A DNA stretch of 64,000 bases from Thioalkalivibrio sp. HK1 (GCA_000583135.1 JFBG01000003.1:1-64000); one strand, 5' to 3'; counted from the first letter of the stretch, positions 8,586 to 17,555 are shown. Numbers and translations are program-made. Notes: generated by a model from the sequence alone, not told the origin.

Positions 8586-8984
8586 TTAGAGTTGATTGAA
8601 TATCCAGATAAGAATCGGGATAGCAACCTGCATATCCTCCCGCACTACCGTAGCGTCATGATCCGCTAGATGGAAGCAGGAGTACGGGTCGGTATCGCAA
8701 AGCGGGTCGGTGTTGAGTTTGATCGATTCGGTATCGGCAAACATCGTCGGCTGCTCGATGCTGGCTTGGCCCCCGTGATGCTTCTCGCAAGTCTCGTAGC
8801 AAGCCTGCGACCCGTCTTGGTATTCATCGCACTGCCACTTGCATTGATTCAACTGACTACCCGCAAGCATCGTGGGCTGCTCGGCGGATGCGCTCGGGGG
8901 GCATCCCTCGGCGTCGCAAGACACGCCGGCGTGAACGGCTCCGACGAAGCCGAAGAACATCGCAATCATCGCTATCTTTTTCAT
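8586..8984 (-). CDS. Small secreted Cys-rich protein, unknown function
   Basis: 132 residues from the ATG that follows GGAGGAAATAACC. An upstream ATG (9008) in the same frame is less likely because the signal peptide MKKIAMIAMFFGFVGAVHA begins at 8984. The mature part has about ten Cys, many in CxxxC spacing (KWQCDEYQDG, CYETCEKHHGG), which suggests disulfides in the periplasm or outside. A short motif is duplicated: SAEQPTMLAG and SIEQPTMFAD, each next to a Cys-rich stretch. I recognise no family. The gene stands alone and ends at a shared terminator with folA. It could be a metal-binding or secreted effector-like peptide, but nothing in the sequence decides this. Confidence 0.7.
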   Translation of the reverse strand: MKKIAMIAMFFGFVGAVHAGVSCDAEGCPPSASAEQPTMLAGSQLNQCKWQCDEYQDGSQACYETCEKHHGGQASIEQPTMFADTESIKLNTDPLCDTDPYSCFHLADHDATVVREDMQVAIPILIWIFNQL

Positions 8985-9179
8985 GGTTATTTCCTCCGTG
9001 GCTATCACTTGTGTACCCGTTCCTATACCCCTACTTTATTTCGATCGAAATGTCAAGATGTTTTTTCGGCACCATTCGATATAACTTCCAAATATTTATC
9101 TATTCATCAGCCGGATATTGCCCGGCAGGCCCTCCGGTATCGATAAGCGTTGGGGATTTGCAGCGACGAGTCGCCGGCT

Positions 9180-10193
9180 TCAAAGATCCGGGATATCCAC
9201 CGGCACCAATCGGCCATCGGCGATACGAAATGCCCGATCCATTCGCTTGGCCAGCGAGAGATCGTGGGTCGCCACCACGATGCCGGTGCCGAGATCGCGG
9301 TTTAAAGAGCGCATCAGATCGAAGATCGTCTCCGCCGTCTGCCGATCCAAGTTCCCGGTCGGCTCGTCGGCGAGGACGCAAGAGGGCTCGGTTACCAGCG
9401 CCCGGGCGATGGCGGTACGCTGACGCTCTCCCCCCGAAAGTTCGGCCGGGCGGTGCATCGCCCGCGACTCGATCCCCGTCTTTTCGATCATCGCCTGCGC
9501 CCGACGTTTGGCTTCTCGCACCCGAAGGCCGCGAATCAACAAGGGCAACGCGACATTTTCCAAAACGCTGAACTCCGCCAGCAGATGGTGGAATTGGTAG
9601 ACGAAACCGATCGCCTCGTTGCGCAAGCGCAGGCGCTCTCGCTCGCTTGCGCTCACCGTCGAATGTCCGGCGATCATCACCTCGCCCGCATCCGGCGTAT
9701 CGAGCCCCCCCAGACAATGCAGCAAGGTGCTCTTGCCCGAACCCGACGATCCGATCAGCGCGATCCCTTCGCCGGCGCCCACGGTCAAATCCACCCCTCG
9801 CAGGACTTCGATCCTCTGCTGTCCTTGGCAGAAGGTACGAACCAAGGCCTTGGCGACGATCACCGCCGGGGCTCGATCCTCTTCGGGTTGCGACCGATCG
9901 CCTTCTTGCGCCGGCGCAGATGAAGGGGTATCGGCCGAGGGGGTATCCGTCGAGGGAGCATCGGCCGAGGGGGTATCCGTCGAGGGAGCATCCGCCGAGG
10001 GAGCATCCGCCGAGGGAACGTCCGCCGAGGGAACGTCCGCCGAATGCGCATCGGCCGAGGAAGCGTTCTCCGAGGGAGCGCTCGCTGGAGGAGCATCGGC
10101 CGAGGATGTATCCACCGAGGGAGTGTCGACCGAAGGGGTGTCGGTCGATGGACCATCCGCCGACGGTCCCAAAGACGATGAAATCCTACTCAT
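9180..10193 (-). CDS. lolD: Lipoprotein-releasing ABC transporter ATPase LolD with a pentapeptide-repeat N-terminus
   Basis: 337 residues against about 230 for normal LolD. Residues ~108-337 are a standard LolD: Walker A GSSGSGKST at 148-156, the LolD-type Q-loop region GFVYQFHHLLAEFSVLENVA, signature LSGGERQRTAIARAL, Walker B CVLADEPTGNLD and H-loop VATHDLSLA. The protein powers release of lipoproteins from the inner membrane to LolA. Residues 11-90 are sixteen units of five residues, typically SADAP or STDTP, joined by a Glu/Gln-rich linker to the ATPase. The extension is in frame and starts from the ATG that overlaps the end of lolC by 8 bases. A start nearer the ATPase cannot be excluded, but I see no good ribosome-binding site there. 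Confidence 0.88.
   Translation of the reverse strand: MSRISSSLGPSADGPSTDTPSVDTPSVDTSSADAPPASAPSENASSADAHSADVPSADVPSADAPSADAPSTDTPSADAPSTDTPSADTPSSAPAQEGDRSQPEEDRAPAVIVAKALVRTFCQGQQRIEVLRGVDLTVGAGEGIALIGSSGSGKSTLLHCLGGLDTPDAGEVMIAGHSTVSASERERLRLRNEAIGFVYQFHHLLAEFSVLENVALPLLIRGLRVREAKRRAQAMIEKTGIESRAMHRPAELSGGERQRTAIARALVTEPSCVLADEPTGNLDRQTAETIFDLMRSLNRDLGTGIVVATHDLSLAKRMDRAFRIADGRLVPVDIPDL
9924..10163 (-). repeat. 15-bp tandem repeat array in the 5' part of lolD
   Basis: Sixteen consecutive units of 15 bases encode the SxDxP pentapeptides. Units such as GCATCCGCCGAGGGA (plus-strand reading) recur exactly or with single changes, and several adjacent units are identical. Because the unit length is a multiple of three, copy-number changes keep the frame. 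Confidence 0.93.
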
Positions 10194-11433
10194 GGCGCAA
10201 GGATTCCACCGGCTGGACTTTGGATGCCCGCCACGCCGGATAGATCGTGGCCAATACGGTCATCGTGAATGCCGCCGAGCTGGTCAGGGCGACATCTCGC
10301 CAACGCATCTGCGAGGGGACTTCGCTGATGATATAGATCTGCGGGGAGAGGAACTTCACGCTGAAGAGCTCTTCGATCGCAGGGACGATGGTCTCCACAT
10401 TCATCGCCAACGATATCCCGCCCGCCACCCCCAGCAGCGTGCCGACGGTCCCTATCAAGAATCCCTGGGTGATGAATATCCACATGATGCTGCCGCGGCT
10501 CGCCCCCAAGGTTCTCAAGATCGCGATATCGGCCTCCTTGTCCGTCACCACCATCGTCAGCGCGGAAACGATATTGAAGGCGGCGACGGCGACGATCAAG
10601 GTCAAGATCACGAACATCACCGTCCTTTCGATCTTGAGAGCCCGAAAGAAATTCGCATGGTACTGCGTCCAATCGCGCAGCCAATAGACCCCGCCGAAAG
10701 AAAGGGCGAGATCGCGGCTGACGATCGGAGCCTGAAACATATCATCGAGCATCAGCCGCAAACCGCTGACCCCTTCGCCCAACTGGAAAACGCGCTGGGC
10801 ATCCTCGATATGCATCACCGCCAGCGAGGCATCGTATTCGACATGGCTCACCTCGAAGATGCCGCTGACGGTGAATCGCCGCAGGCGCGGAATCATGCCC
10901 GCGGCGGTAAAGCGAGCCTGGGGTGCCAATAGGGTGATGCGCGAGCCGATCGAGGCCCCGAGCACCTGCGCCAACCCCTTCCCCAACAGGATATTGAAGC
11001 TCCCGGGGGTCAGGCTATCGAAGGAGCCTTCGACGATAAAGTCGTCGATCTTCGCCACCCGAACCTCCCGCTCCGGCAACACCCCTCGCACCACCACCCC
11101 CCGCACCTGCCCGGAATTGGTGAGCATCGCCTGCGATTCCACGAAGGGGGCGACCCCGACCACTTCCTTGTGCGCCTCGGCGATCCCGACCAGGGATCCC
11201 CAATCCTCAAGCGCTCCTTGGTAATCGGTGATCGTGGCATGCGATGCCATGCCCAAAATGCGCTCCCTCAACTCGCGCTCGAAGCCGTTCATCACCGAGA
11301 TCACCGTGATCAAGGCCGTGACCCCGATGGCGATGCCGAGCATCGAACTCAAGTTGATGAAGGAGATGAAGTTATTACGCCTCTTGGCTCGCGTGAAACG
11401 CAAGCCGACACATAACTCGAAGGGTCGGAACAT
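10186..11433 (-). CDS. lolC: Lipoprotein-releasing ABC transporter permease (LolC/LolE family)
   Basis: 415 residues, the normal length. The N-terminus FELCVGLRFTRAKRRNNFISFINLSSMLGIAIGVTALITV is the family signature with the first membrane span. A periplasmic domain of about 220 residues follows, then three C-terminal spans with the FtsX-like motif DKEADIAILRTLGASRGSIM, which couples to the ATPase. It forms the inner-membrane part of the LolCDE lipoprotein sorting machine. Only one permease gene is adjacent, so it may act as a homodimer (LolF type) or its partner lies elsewhere. The C versus E assignment is not firm. The gene overlaps lolD by 8 bases, indicating coupled translation. A lolB gene lies elsewhere in this window. 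Confidence 0.9.
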   Translation of the reverse strand: MFRPFELCVGLRFTRAKRRNNFISFINLSSMLGIAIGVTALITVISVMNGFERELRERILGMASHATITDYQGALEDWGSLVGIAEAHKEVVGVAPFVESQAMLTNSGQVRGVVVRGVLPEREVRVAKIDDFIVEGSFDSLTPGSFNILLGKGLAQVLGASIGSRITLLAPQARFTAAGMIPRLRRFTVSGIFEVSHVEYDASLAVMHIEDAQRVFQLGEGVSGLRLMLDDMFQAPIVSRDLALSFGGVYWLRDWTQYHANFFRALKIERTVMFVILTLIVAVAAFNIVSALTMVVTDKEADIAILRTLGASRGSIMWIFITQGFLIGTVGTLLGVAGGISLAMNVETIVPAIEELFSVKFLSPQIYIISEVPSQMRWRDVALTSSAAFTMTVLATIYPAWRASKVQPVESLRHE

Positions 11434-11550
11434 GGGGCGGTTATCTGGAATCTCTAATGAAAAGGGGATCGTCGAATGGCGATGAATGTTGACGGCCTCA
11501 CCGCCGAAAAAGGGGGCAGGACAACGAATCGGCAGCGGCCCCGATAAGGC

Positions 11551-12267
11551 TCAGGCAAGGGGGATGCGTCGAGGCGATGCGGTGGCGACGTTGTTGCGAA
11601 GATAGACGGGGGCCGCCACCGAGGGCTCGAGAACATTTCCGTCCGCGAATTCATGCTTGGCAAGATCGAGCATGTCGACGGCTTCGGGCAAGCGATGCGA
11701 ATGGCTCGAATCGTCGTCGATGACCGGTGCATCGATGCGTTCTCGTAAAACTTCGCCATATCTCTCCCATCCGGAGCCGACCCCGATCCAAGTGCCTCGG
11801 GCGGGGAGTTCCACCTCCTGGGCCGAGGCGACGACCTCGTTCGATACCGCCTCCATCGTCCCTTGTCGGCACTCGAAAGCGCCGAAGTAGATCTCTCCCA
11901 TCCGCGCATCGAGCGCCACCAAGACGCGCTCGGCACCCGTGGCTCGATGGGCCCCGACGGCGAGGGTGCGCAAGGTCGAGACCGCCACCAGCGGACACCC
12001 GGCTCCGAAACCGATGCCTTGGGCGACGGCGCAGGCGATACGAAGTCCGGTGAAGGAGCCCGGCCCGCGGCCGAAGGCGACCGCATCCAAGGTGCGAAGG
12101 TCGGTGCCCGCCTCGTCGATAAGATCGCCCACCAACCCCGGCAGCAGGCGGCTATGGGCTTTGGGTTCCACGAGATGACGCGCCAGGGTTCTCTCGCCCT
12201 TGTCATCGACGACCCGAAGGGCGCACGAGCAGGCATCGGTCGAGGTATCGATGGCAAGGAGATTCAT
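11551..12267 (-). CDS. tsaB: tRNA threonylcarbamoyladenosine biosynthesis protein TsaB
   Basis: 238 residues, typical length. It begins MNLLAIDTSTDACSCAL, the ASKHA-fold start of TsaB, followed by HSRLLPGLVGDLIDEAGTDL, the GRGPGSFTGLRIACAVAQG motif near residue 70 and a central LVALDARMGEIYFG. TsaB is a scaffold that activates TsaD for t6A37 modification of ANN-decoding tRNAs. Its gene lies upstream of lolC on the same strand with a 117-base gap. The ATG start is unambiguous because the N-terminal strand begins at once. Confidence 0.93.
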   Translation of the reverse strand: MNLLAIDTSTDACSCALRVVDDKGERTLARHLVEPKAHSRLLPGLVGDLIDEAGTDLRTLDAVAFGRGPGSFTGLRIACAVAQGIGFGAGCPLVAVSTLRTLAVGAHRATGAERVLVALDARMGEIYFGAFECRQGTMEAVSNEVVASAQEVELPARGTWIGVGSGWERYGEVLRERIDAPVIDDDSSHSHRLPEAVDMLDLAKHEFADGNVLEPSVAAPVYLRNNVATASPRRIPLA

Positions 12268-12313
12268 CTGGCAAAAAACCCACCATCGGTATCCGTTTGC
12301 GAAACTGCTTCTT

Positions 12314-12736
12314 TTAGGAAGAGACGATCGATCGGGCGCCGGTGCGCAGCAGGACCCTCAATTGTCTCAGGTCGTCGCGGGGTGCACACGAAGAAAAGAC
12401 CAAGCATGCTCGGCGGCCGGCATCGACGATACCCAGCACGATCAACCCCCGATGCGAAAGGCGCACCGTCGGGGCCTCGATCCTCGCCACGCTTCCGTCG
12501 ATGCGAACGATTCGCCAAGCGCCATCTTGGCAGCGAAGCTCCGTATATCGCCGAACCTGCAGTCGATATCGCTCCTTCGCGGACAATAACGCCGCCAATG
12601 CCGCAGCCTCGATGCCGGCGGCGATGGCGGCGGATATCACCGCTCCGATCAAAAGCACGGCGATGACGCCCTCGATCAGCGGATCGTCCTCGATGCGAAT
12701 CGCCGACATTCTACCACTCGTCGCTTCGGCCACCAT
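12314..12736 (-). CDS. YgfX-like (CptA family) inner-membrane protein
   Basis: 140 residues from an ATG preceded by GAGGAAGCGG. The frame is open far upstream, but that part overlaps another gene and is out of character. A hydrophobic hairpin occupies about residues 20-50 (GVIAVLLIGAVISAAIAAGIEA...AALLSA). The soluble C-terminal part then follows the YgfX pattern: a beta-rich stretch with a Trp (CQDGAWRIVRIDG), a strand pair ending LVFSSCAPRDDLRQLRVLLR. In E. coli, ygfX lies beside ygfY (sdhE). Here sdhE is 4.4 kb away behind the sdh operon, which supports a functional link but not adjacency. The similarity is by pattern only, so the call is tentative. Confidence 0.55.
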   Translation of the reverse strand: MVAEATSGRMSAIRIEDDPLIEGVIAVLLIGAVISAAIAAGIEAAALAALLSAKERYRLQVRRYTELRCQDGAWRIVRIDGSVARIEAPTVRLSHRGLIVLGIVDAGRRACLVFSSCAPRDDLRQLRVLLRTGARSIVSS

Positions 12737-12917
12737 CCGCTTCCTCGGATCTTCGACGATTGACGCAAGCCCCCGCGCCCGCTTCGAAAAGCCGCGCTTC
12801 GAAACATCTTGCTCTTTTCGACGGCTCGCTCTTCTCGATATCGGATCCGTTTCGCAGCGAAAGCCGAGGACGGCTCTTGGTATCGAATCGATCGTCATCG
12901 ACGATGGCGGGCGCCCA

Positions 12918-13325
12918 TCAAGAACAGGTCTTGCGCTCTTTGGCTTGCTCGGACTTCTTCTTTGCCTTTGTTTTGCCGGCTTTCGTCGAGGGCTTGCTCG
13001 GCACGGAGCGATCTTCCAAAACCCTCGTATGCACCCAGCCGGTCGAAGAGGGCCCGTCATCGGGGGAGAAGCGAACGAAGGCGATGTCGCCGAGCATCCC
13101 TCCCGATGCGAGGTAATGCCATTTGGTTCGTCCTCGAATCGTCTTGCAATCTCCCGAACGATACACTTCCTTGCGATCGGAATCGGACAGGCTGCACTTG
13201 CGCAACGCTTGGATCGATCCACAGACCGGGATCGATTCGTTTTCGCCAAGCCATTGCGCATCGGTCTTGGCAGACGCCGATCCCGATGCGCATAGCAAGC
13301 CTACGGTCATGATGATCGCTCTCAC
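12918..13325 (-). CDS. Secreted protein with an SH3-like fold, unknown function
   Basis: 135 residues with a signal peptide MRAIIMTVGLLCASGSASA, cut before KTDAQW. The mature chain has three or four Cys (PVCGSIQALRKCSL, GDCKTIRG), then a short beta-rich region ending in DGPSSTGWVHTRVLED, which resembles the last strands of a bacterial SH3 domain. The tail is Lys-rich (KAGKTKAKKKSEQAKERKTC) and may bind nucleic acid or acidic surface polymers. It diverges from the sdh operon. No specific family can be named. Confidence 0.6.
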   Translation of the reverse strand: MRAIIMTVGLLCASGSASAKTDAQWLGENESIPVCGSIQALRKCSLSDSDRKEVYRSGDCKTIRGRTKWHYLASGGMLGDIAFVRFSPDDGPSSTGWVHTRVLEDRSVPSKPSTKAGKTKAKKKSEQAKERKTCS

Positions 13326-13405
13326 CTCTTACTCTCCTTGGACTGCGCTGTATCGATACTTCTCCATGGGATATCTCGAGTGACTCGAAATTCGATTGTG
13401 ATCGG

Positions 13406-13431
13406 ATCATGCGATCGAATCATGCGATCGA
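13406..13431. repeat. Two tandem copies of a 13-bp element in the sdh upstream region
   Basis: ATCATGCGATCGA occurs twice in direct succession, about 15-40 bases upstream of the candidate -35 box of sdhC and between two divergent genes. It could be an activator or repressor site spaced at a little over one helical turn, or a slippage duplication. Confidence 0.6.
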
Positions 13432-13445
13432 ATATCGAGCGCGCA

Positions 13446-13476
13446 TTGAAAGTGCCTTTGAAAACCTCGATATAAG
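13446..13476 (+). promoter_or_regulatory. Candidate sigma-70 promoter of the sdh operon
   Basis: TTGAAA at 13446-13451 and TATAAG at 13471-13476 are separated by 19 bases, slightly longer than ideal. The leader to sdhC would be about 80 bases. No other pair of boxes in the 240-base divergent region looks better. Confidence 0.35.
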
Positions 13477-13565
13477 AGATCGAAAAGCCCCGAAGATGAA
13501 TCCGCGCGATGGTCGATGGTCGGCAAATCGGCGAAAAAAAGCGCAAGAGATCGTATGATCTACAC

Positions 13566-13949
13566 ATGAATCGACATCGCCCCACCTCACCCCACCTCCA
13601 GATCTACCGTCTGCCGCTGGTCGCGTTGATATCCATCAGCCATCGTATCACCGGCGTGATTTTGGTCGCAGGCGCCATCGCTCTCGTCGGCTGGCTGGCG
13701 GCCATTGCAAGCGGAGCGGAGATTTACGCCTGTGCCCGCGCCTTTTTAGGATCCCTCGTGGGAAGGCTGCTGCTCTTCGCTTTCACCTTCTCCTTTTTCT
13801 TTCATTTCGCAAACGGCATCCGGCATCTGTTTTGGGATACGGGAGCGGGGTTCGCACTCGACAGCGCTCGCAAGAGCGGAATCGCGGTCATCGCCTTTGC
13901 CGTCGTCATGACCGTCCTCGCATGGATCTTGGGTTATGCGATGCGCTGA
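13566..13949 (+). CDS. sdhC: Succinate dehydrogenase cytochrome b556 subunit
   Basis: 127 residues from the ATG giving MNRHRPTSPHLQIYRLPL. A TTG/GTG start further up would add 19 basic residues without homology. It is one of the two membrane anchors of complex II. The family motif SPHLxIYRLPLxAxxSIxHRITG is clear, with Ser and Arg expected at the quinone site, and FHFANGIRHLFWDTG carries the His that ligates heme b. Three membrane spans are visible. It is the first gene of sdhCDAB. The ribosome-binding site is weak. Confidence 0.95.
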   Translation: MNRHRPTSPHLQIYRLPLVALISISHRITGVILVAGAIALVGWLAAIASGAEIYACARAFLGSLVGRLLLFAFTFSFFFHFANGIRHLFWDTGAGFALDSARKSGIAVIAFAVVMTVLAWILGYAMR

Positions 13950-14012
13950 TATGCCGATGCACTTTTCGATCCCCCTTGACTCGAAGCCATCGAAAGGAGC
14001 ACGGGGAAAATC

Positions 14013-14396
14013 ATGAAGGATTTCAAAAGCCCCCTTTCTCGGGCTCGCGGACTCGGCTCCGCTCGATCGGGCACCTCGCACTGGTGGAGTCAAAGGATCA
14101 GCGCCATCGCCCTGATCCCCTTGGGGCTATGGCTATGCCTGTCCTTGGTCATGATCGCATCTTACGATCATGCGCAAGCGGTGGAATGGATCCGCTCGCC
14201 GATCAACGGCATCGGCCTCACCTTGGCCATCATCGCCCTGTTCTACCATGCATCCTTGGGTCTGCAAACGATCGCGGAGGACTATCTTTCCGCCGAGTGG
14301 CTCAAAATCGGGGCGATCATCGTCATCCGGCTATCGGCTATCGCTTTGTCGGCCACCGCTGTTTTCAGCGTGCTGCGCATCGCTTTGGGAGAATGA
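14013..14396 (+). CDS. sdhD: Succinate dehydrogenase hydrophobic anchor subunit
   Basis: 127 residues with three membrane spans. A basic N-terminus (MKDFKSPLSRARGLGSARSG) is followed by SHWWSQRISAIALIPLGLWL, which matches the SdhD start. YHASLGLQTIAEDY contains the His and the Asp-Tyr pair expected at the heme and quinone sites. It is the second anchor of complex II, lies 63 bases after sdhC, and is followed after 5 bases by sdhA, so translation is probably coupled. Confidence 0.93.
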   Translation: MKDFKSPLSRARGLGSARSGTSHWWSQRISAIALIPLGLWLCLSLVMIASYDHAQAVEWIRSPINGIGLTLAIIALFYHASLGLQTIAEDYLSAEWLKIGAIIVIRLSAIALSATAVFSVLRIALGE

Positions 14397-14401
14397 TCTA
14401 G

Positions 14402-16198
14402 ATGCCGTCTTCCGCCGCCTATCCTTTGATCGACCACGAATACGATGTCGTCGTCGTGGGTGCCGGCGGTGCCGGTCTGCGAGCGACCTTGGGACTGGCC
14501 GCCAAGGGCCTCAAAACCGCCTGCATCTCCAAACTCTTCCCCACCCGCAGCCATACCGTCGCCGCCCAAGGAGGCATGAGCGCGGCATTGGGCAATATGG
14601 GCGAGGATGATTGGCGCTGGCATATGTACGATACGGTCAAGGGCTCGGACTGGCTCGGGGATCAAGATGCCATCGAATACATGTGCAAAGAGGCGATCCC
14701 CGCCGTGGTGGAGCTGGAGCATTACGGAGTGCCCTTCTCGCGCACCGATGACGGGCGAATCTACCAACGCCCCTTCGGGGGGATGACCACCCATTACGGC
14801 GAGGGGACGGCGCAACGCACCTGCGCCGCTGCGGATCGCACCGGTCACGCCATCCTCCATACCCTTTACCAGCAGAGCCTGCGCCATAATGCGGAGTTCT
14901 TCATCGAATATTTCGCATTGGATCTGCTGATGGACGATGAAGGCAGCTGCCTAGGAGCGCTGGCTTGGAATCTGGACGACGGCAGCATCCACCGTTTTCG
15001 CGCCCACCGCACGGTGCTGGCGACCGGGGGCTACGGTCGCGCCTATTTTTCCTGCACCTCCGCCCATACCTGCACCGGGGACGGCAATGCGATGGCGCTG
15101 CGCGCCGGACTGCCCTTGCAGGATATGGAATTCATCCAATTCCATCCGACCGGGATCTACGGCTCGGGATGCCTGATTACGGAGGGCTCCCGCGGCGAGG
15201 GCGGCTACCTGACCAACTCCCAAGGGGAGCGATTCATGGAGCGCTACGCCCCCAATGCCAAGGATCTGGCATCGAGGGATGTGGTCAGCCGGGCCATGAC
15301 CATCGAGATCCGCGAAGGCCGCGGGGTCGGAAAGGACAAGGACCATATCCTGCTGCACTTGGAACACTTGGGCCCCGAAGTGCTCAAAGAGCGGCTGCCG
15401 GGGATCTCCGAAACCGCGAAGATCTTCGCCGGGATCGATACCGCGCGCGAACCGATACCGGTGCTCCCGACCGTCCACTACAACATGGGTGGGGTCCCGA
15501 CCAATATCGACGGCGAGGTGGTCAGCCTGATCGACGGCAATCCGGAGGCGGTCATCCCGGGGCTGATGGCGATCGGCGAATGCGCCTGCGTCTCGGTGCA
15601 CGGCGCCAATCGACTGGGCTCGAATTCCCTGCTCGATCTCGTGGTCTTCGGACGCGCCGCGGCCATCCATGCCGCGCGCTCGATCACCCCCGATTCTCCA
15701 CACCCGCCGCTCGCCTCGTCGATAACGGATCGGATCCTCGATCGCTTCGATCGGCTGCGCCATGCCCGCGGCAGCGAATCGACCACCTCGTTGCGCTTGC
15801 GGATGCAACGGGTGATGCAAAATAACGCGGCGGTTTTTCGCACCGGGGAGACGCTGGCCGAGGGCTGCCAATTGATCGCCGAGGTCCAAGAGGCCTTCGA
15901 CACCGTGCGTATCGAGGATCGCAGCCTGATCTGGAATTCGGATCTGGCCGAAACTTTGGAGCTCGAAAACCTCTTGGTGCAGGCGGTGGTCACGATGCAT
16001 TCCGCCGCCAACCGCACCGAAAGCCGCGGCGCCCATGCCCGCGAGGACTTCCCCGAGCGCGACGATGAAAACTGGATGAAGCATACGCTGGCCTGGCTCG
16101 ATGGCGAAGGGAAAACGCATATCGATTACCGGCCGGTACGCATGAATACCTTGAGCGACGAGGTCGAGGCGATCCCGCCCAAGGCTCGCATCTACTAG
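14402..16198 (+). CDS. sdhA: Succinate dehydrogenase flavoprotein subunit
   Basis: 598 residues, standard length. It oxidises succinate to fumarate in the TCA cycle and passes electrons to Sdh[10 protein letters not shown] near residue 20 is the FAD dinucleotide fold. [18 protein letters not shown] holds His51, the covalent FAD attachment residue. [13 protein letters not shown] and [10 protein letters not shown] are substrate-site motifs, and RGEGGYLTN and [18 protein letters not shown] complete the set. The maturation factor gene sdhE lies downstream in the same direction. Every active-site block is intact. Confidence 0.97.
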   Translation: MPSSAAYPLIDHEYDVVVVGAGGAGLRATLGLAAKGLKTACISKLFPTRSHTVAAQGGMSAALGNMGEDDWRWHMYDTVKGSDWLGDQDAIEYMCKEAIPAVVELEHYGVPFSRTDDGRIYQRPFGGMTTHYGEGTAQRTCAAADRTGHAILHTLYQQSLRHNAEFFIEYFALDLLMDDEGSCLGALAWNLDDGSIHRFRAHRTVLATGGYGRAYFSCTSAHTCTGDGNAMALRAGLPLQDMEFIQFHPTGIYGSGCLITEGSRGEGGYLTNSQGERFMERYAPNAKDLASRDVVSRAMTIEIREGRGVGKDKDHILLHLEHLGPEVLKERLPGISETAKIFAGIDTAREPIPVLPTVHYNMGGVPTNIDGEVVSLIDGNPEAVIPGLMAIGECACVSVHGANRLGSNSLLDLVVFGRAAAIHAARSITPDSPHPPLASSITDRILDRFDRLRHARGSESTTSLRLRMQRVMQNNAAVFRTGETLAEGCQLIAEVQEAFDTVRIEDRSLIWNSDLAETLELENLLVQAVVTMHSAANRTESRGAHAREDFPERDDENWMKHTLAWLDGEGKTHIDYRPVRMNTLSDEVEAIPPKARIY

Positions 16199-16260
16199 CC
16201 TCGCTTTTCGAAGGCCCGATCCCCCTTGTCCGGGATATCGACACCCAAGGACCATCTCGT

Positions 16261-17043
16261 ATGGCGCAGCTGACCCTTCCTAAGCATTCCAAGGTCCGCG
16301 AGGGACACAACCATCCATCCTCCCCGGGGATGAAAAGACCGCGCACCTTCACCGTCTATCGCTTCGATCCGGATTCGAAAGAGAATCCGCGCCGAGATCG
16401 CTTCACCATCGATCTCGATGAATGCGGGCCGATGGTCCTCGATGCCCTCATCAAGATCAAAGGGGATATCGACTCCACCTTGACGTTCAGGCGCTCTTGC
16501 CGAGAGGGGATCTGCGGCTCTTGCGCGATGAATATCGACGGCCGCAACACCCTCGCCTGCATCAGCGCCATCGATGATATCGAAGGCGATATCTCGGTCC
16601 ACCCGCTACCGCATCTGCCGGTGATCAAAGATCTGGTACCCGACCTGAATCATTTCTATGCCCAGTACGCCTCGACCAAACCGTGGCTGCGCAGCCAAAC
16701 CCCGCCACCCCCGGGCCGAGAGCGGCGGCAATCGATCGAAGACCGGGAAAAACTGGACGGTCTCTACGAGTGCATCCTGTGCGCCTGCTGTTCCACGAGC
16801 TGTCCGAGTTATTGGTGGAACGGGGATCGCTATCTCGGACCGGCATCCCTCTTGCAGTCCTACCGTTGGCTGGTCGATAGCCGGGACGAGGAGACCGGGG
16901 AGCGACTGGACGATCTCGAGGACTCCTTTCGTCTCTATCGCTGCCATACCATCATGAATTGCGCAACGGTCTGCCCCAAGGGGTTGAACCCGGCCAAGGC
17001 GATCGCCGAGATCAAGAAAATGATGATCAAGCGCAGCCTTTAG
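16261..17043 (+). CDS. sdhB: Succinate dehydrogenase iron-sulfur subunit
   Basis: 260 residues. The three clusters are visible: [22 protein letters not shown] binds [2Fe-2S], [16 protein letters not shown] starts the [4Fe-4S] and [3Fe-4S] ligand sets, and [17 protein letters not shown] completes them. The N-terminus has about 25 extra residues before the first conserved strand ([15 protein letters not shown]). It transfers electrons from SdhA to the quinone at SdhCD. It follows sdhA by 62 bases and ends with the usual Lys-rich helix. Confidence 0.96.
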   Translation: MAQLTLPKHSKVREGHNHPSSPGMKRPRTFTVYRFDPDSKENPRRDRFTIDLDECGPMVLDALIKIKGDIDSTLTFRRSCREGICGSCAMNIDGRNTLACISAIDDIEGDISVHPLPHLPVIKDLVPDLNHFYAQYASTKPWLRSQTPPPPGRERRQSIEDREKLDGLYECILCACCSTSCPSYWWNGDRYLGPASLLQSYRWLVDSRDEETGERLDDLEDSFRLYRCHTIMNCATVCPKGLNPAKAIAEIKKMMIKRSL

Positions 17044-17153
17044 CCCTCCCTTGAACCCGCATCGTCGGCAAGGCCGGATCGAAGCGGACCAACCGGGCAA
17101 GCGCAGCAGCGCCAAGCGGCTTTGCCGATCTCCTTTGGCTTTATTCGAAATCG

Positions 17154-17555
17154 ATGGCATCCGAACCCAAGCCCGAATCGAAATCCGCCTCGGCTCTGCC
17201 CCGGCTACGCTGGCGTTGTCGCCGGGGCATGAAGGAGCTCGACGCCTTTTTCGAACCCTTCGTCCGCTGCGCTTTGGATGATCTTGCGAAGGATCAGCGC
17301 ATCGCTTTGGAACGCCTGTTGGATCGGCCGGATCGGGAAATCCTGGATTGGCTCGTCGATGATTCCGATCGAATCCCTGGGGGCTTTCGCCGAATCATCC
17401 GCTCGATCCGCAGCTGCCATCCCTTCTATCGCTCGGCCTTCGACGATGCCACGGGCGATGGAAAAATCGCCGACATCGGGGAAGATAAGAGATGCACCGA
17501 TGCGCCGTCGCCGGCGAGCGAGGATCGCAGGCGGACACAGATAGACGATCCTTGA
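17154..17555 (+). CDS. sdhE: FAD assembly factor SdhE
   Basis: 133 residues, longer than the ~90 of E. coli SdhE because both ends are extended. The core is unmistakable: RLRWRCRRGMKELDAFFEPF, with the RGxxE motif needed to attach FAD covalently to SdhA, then ALERLLDRPDREILDWLV. The N-terminal 17 residues (polar, Lys and Ser) and the last ~45 residues have no counterpart. The start is uncertain because no strong ribosome-binding site precedes the ATG. Its place 110 bases after sdhB fits its role in maturing the flavoprotein of this operon, whereas in E. coli sdhE sits away from sdh. Confidence 0.88.
   Translation: MASEPKPESKSASALPRLRWRCRRGMKELDAFFEPFVRCALDDLAKDQRIALERLLDRPDREILDWLVDDSDRIPGGFRRIIRSIRSCHPFYRSAFDDATGDGKIADIGEDKRCTDAPSPASEDRRRTQIDDP

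Noticed and set aside
8403-8669. 88-residue plus-strand frame across the terminator
   Set aside because: It spans a strong bidirectional terminator and the end of the Cys-rich gene; not plausible as a gene.
9924-10163. CRISPR array
   Set aside because: Repeats are contiguous 15-bp units in frame inside lolD, with no spacers. No CRISPR or cas gene was seen anywhere.
12314-13261. A single 315-residue protein
   Set aside because: Its first ~175 residues overlap the better-supported secreted gene in another frame and are Arg/Ser-rich without motif. Only the last 140 residues look real.
14951-16255. A 434-codon open frame on the minus strand
   Set aside because: Antisense of sdhA; the real gene is on the plus strand with intact active-site motifs.
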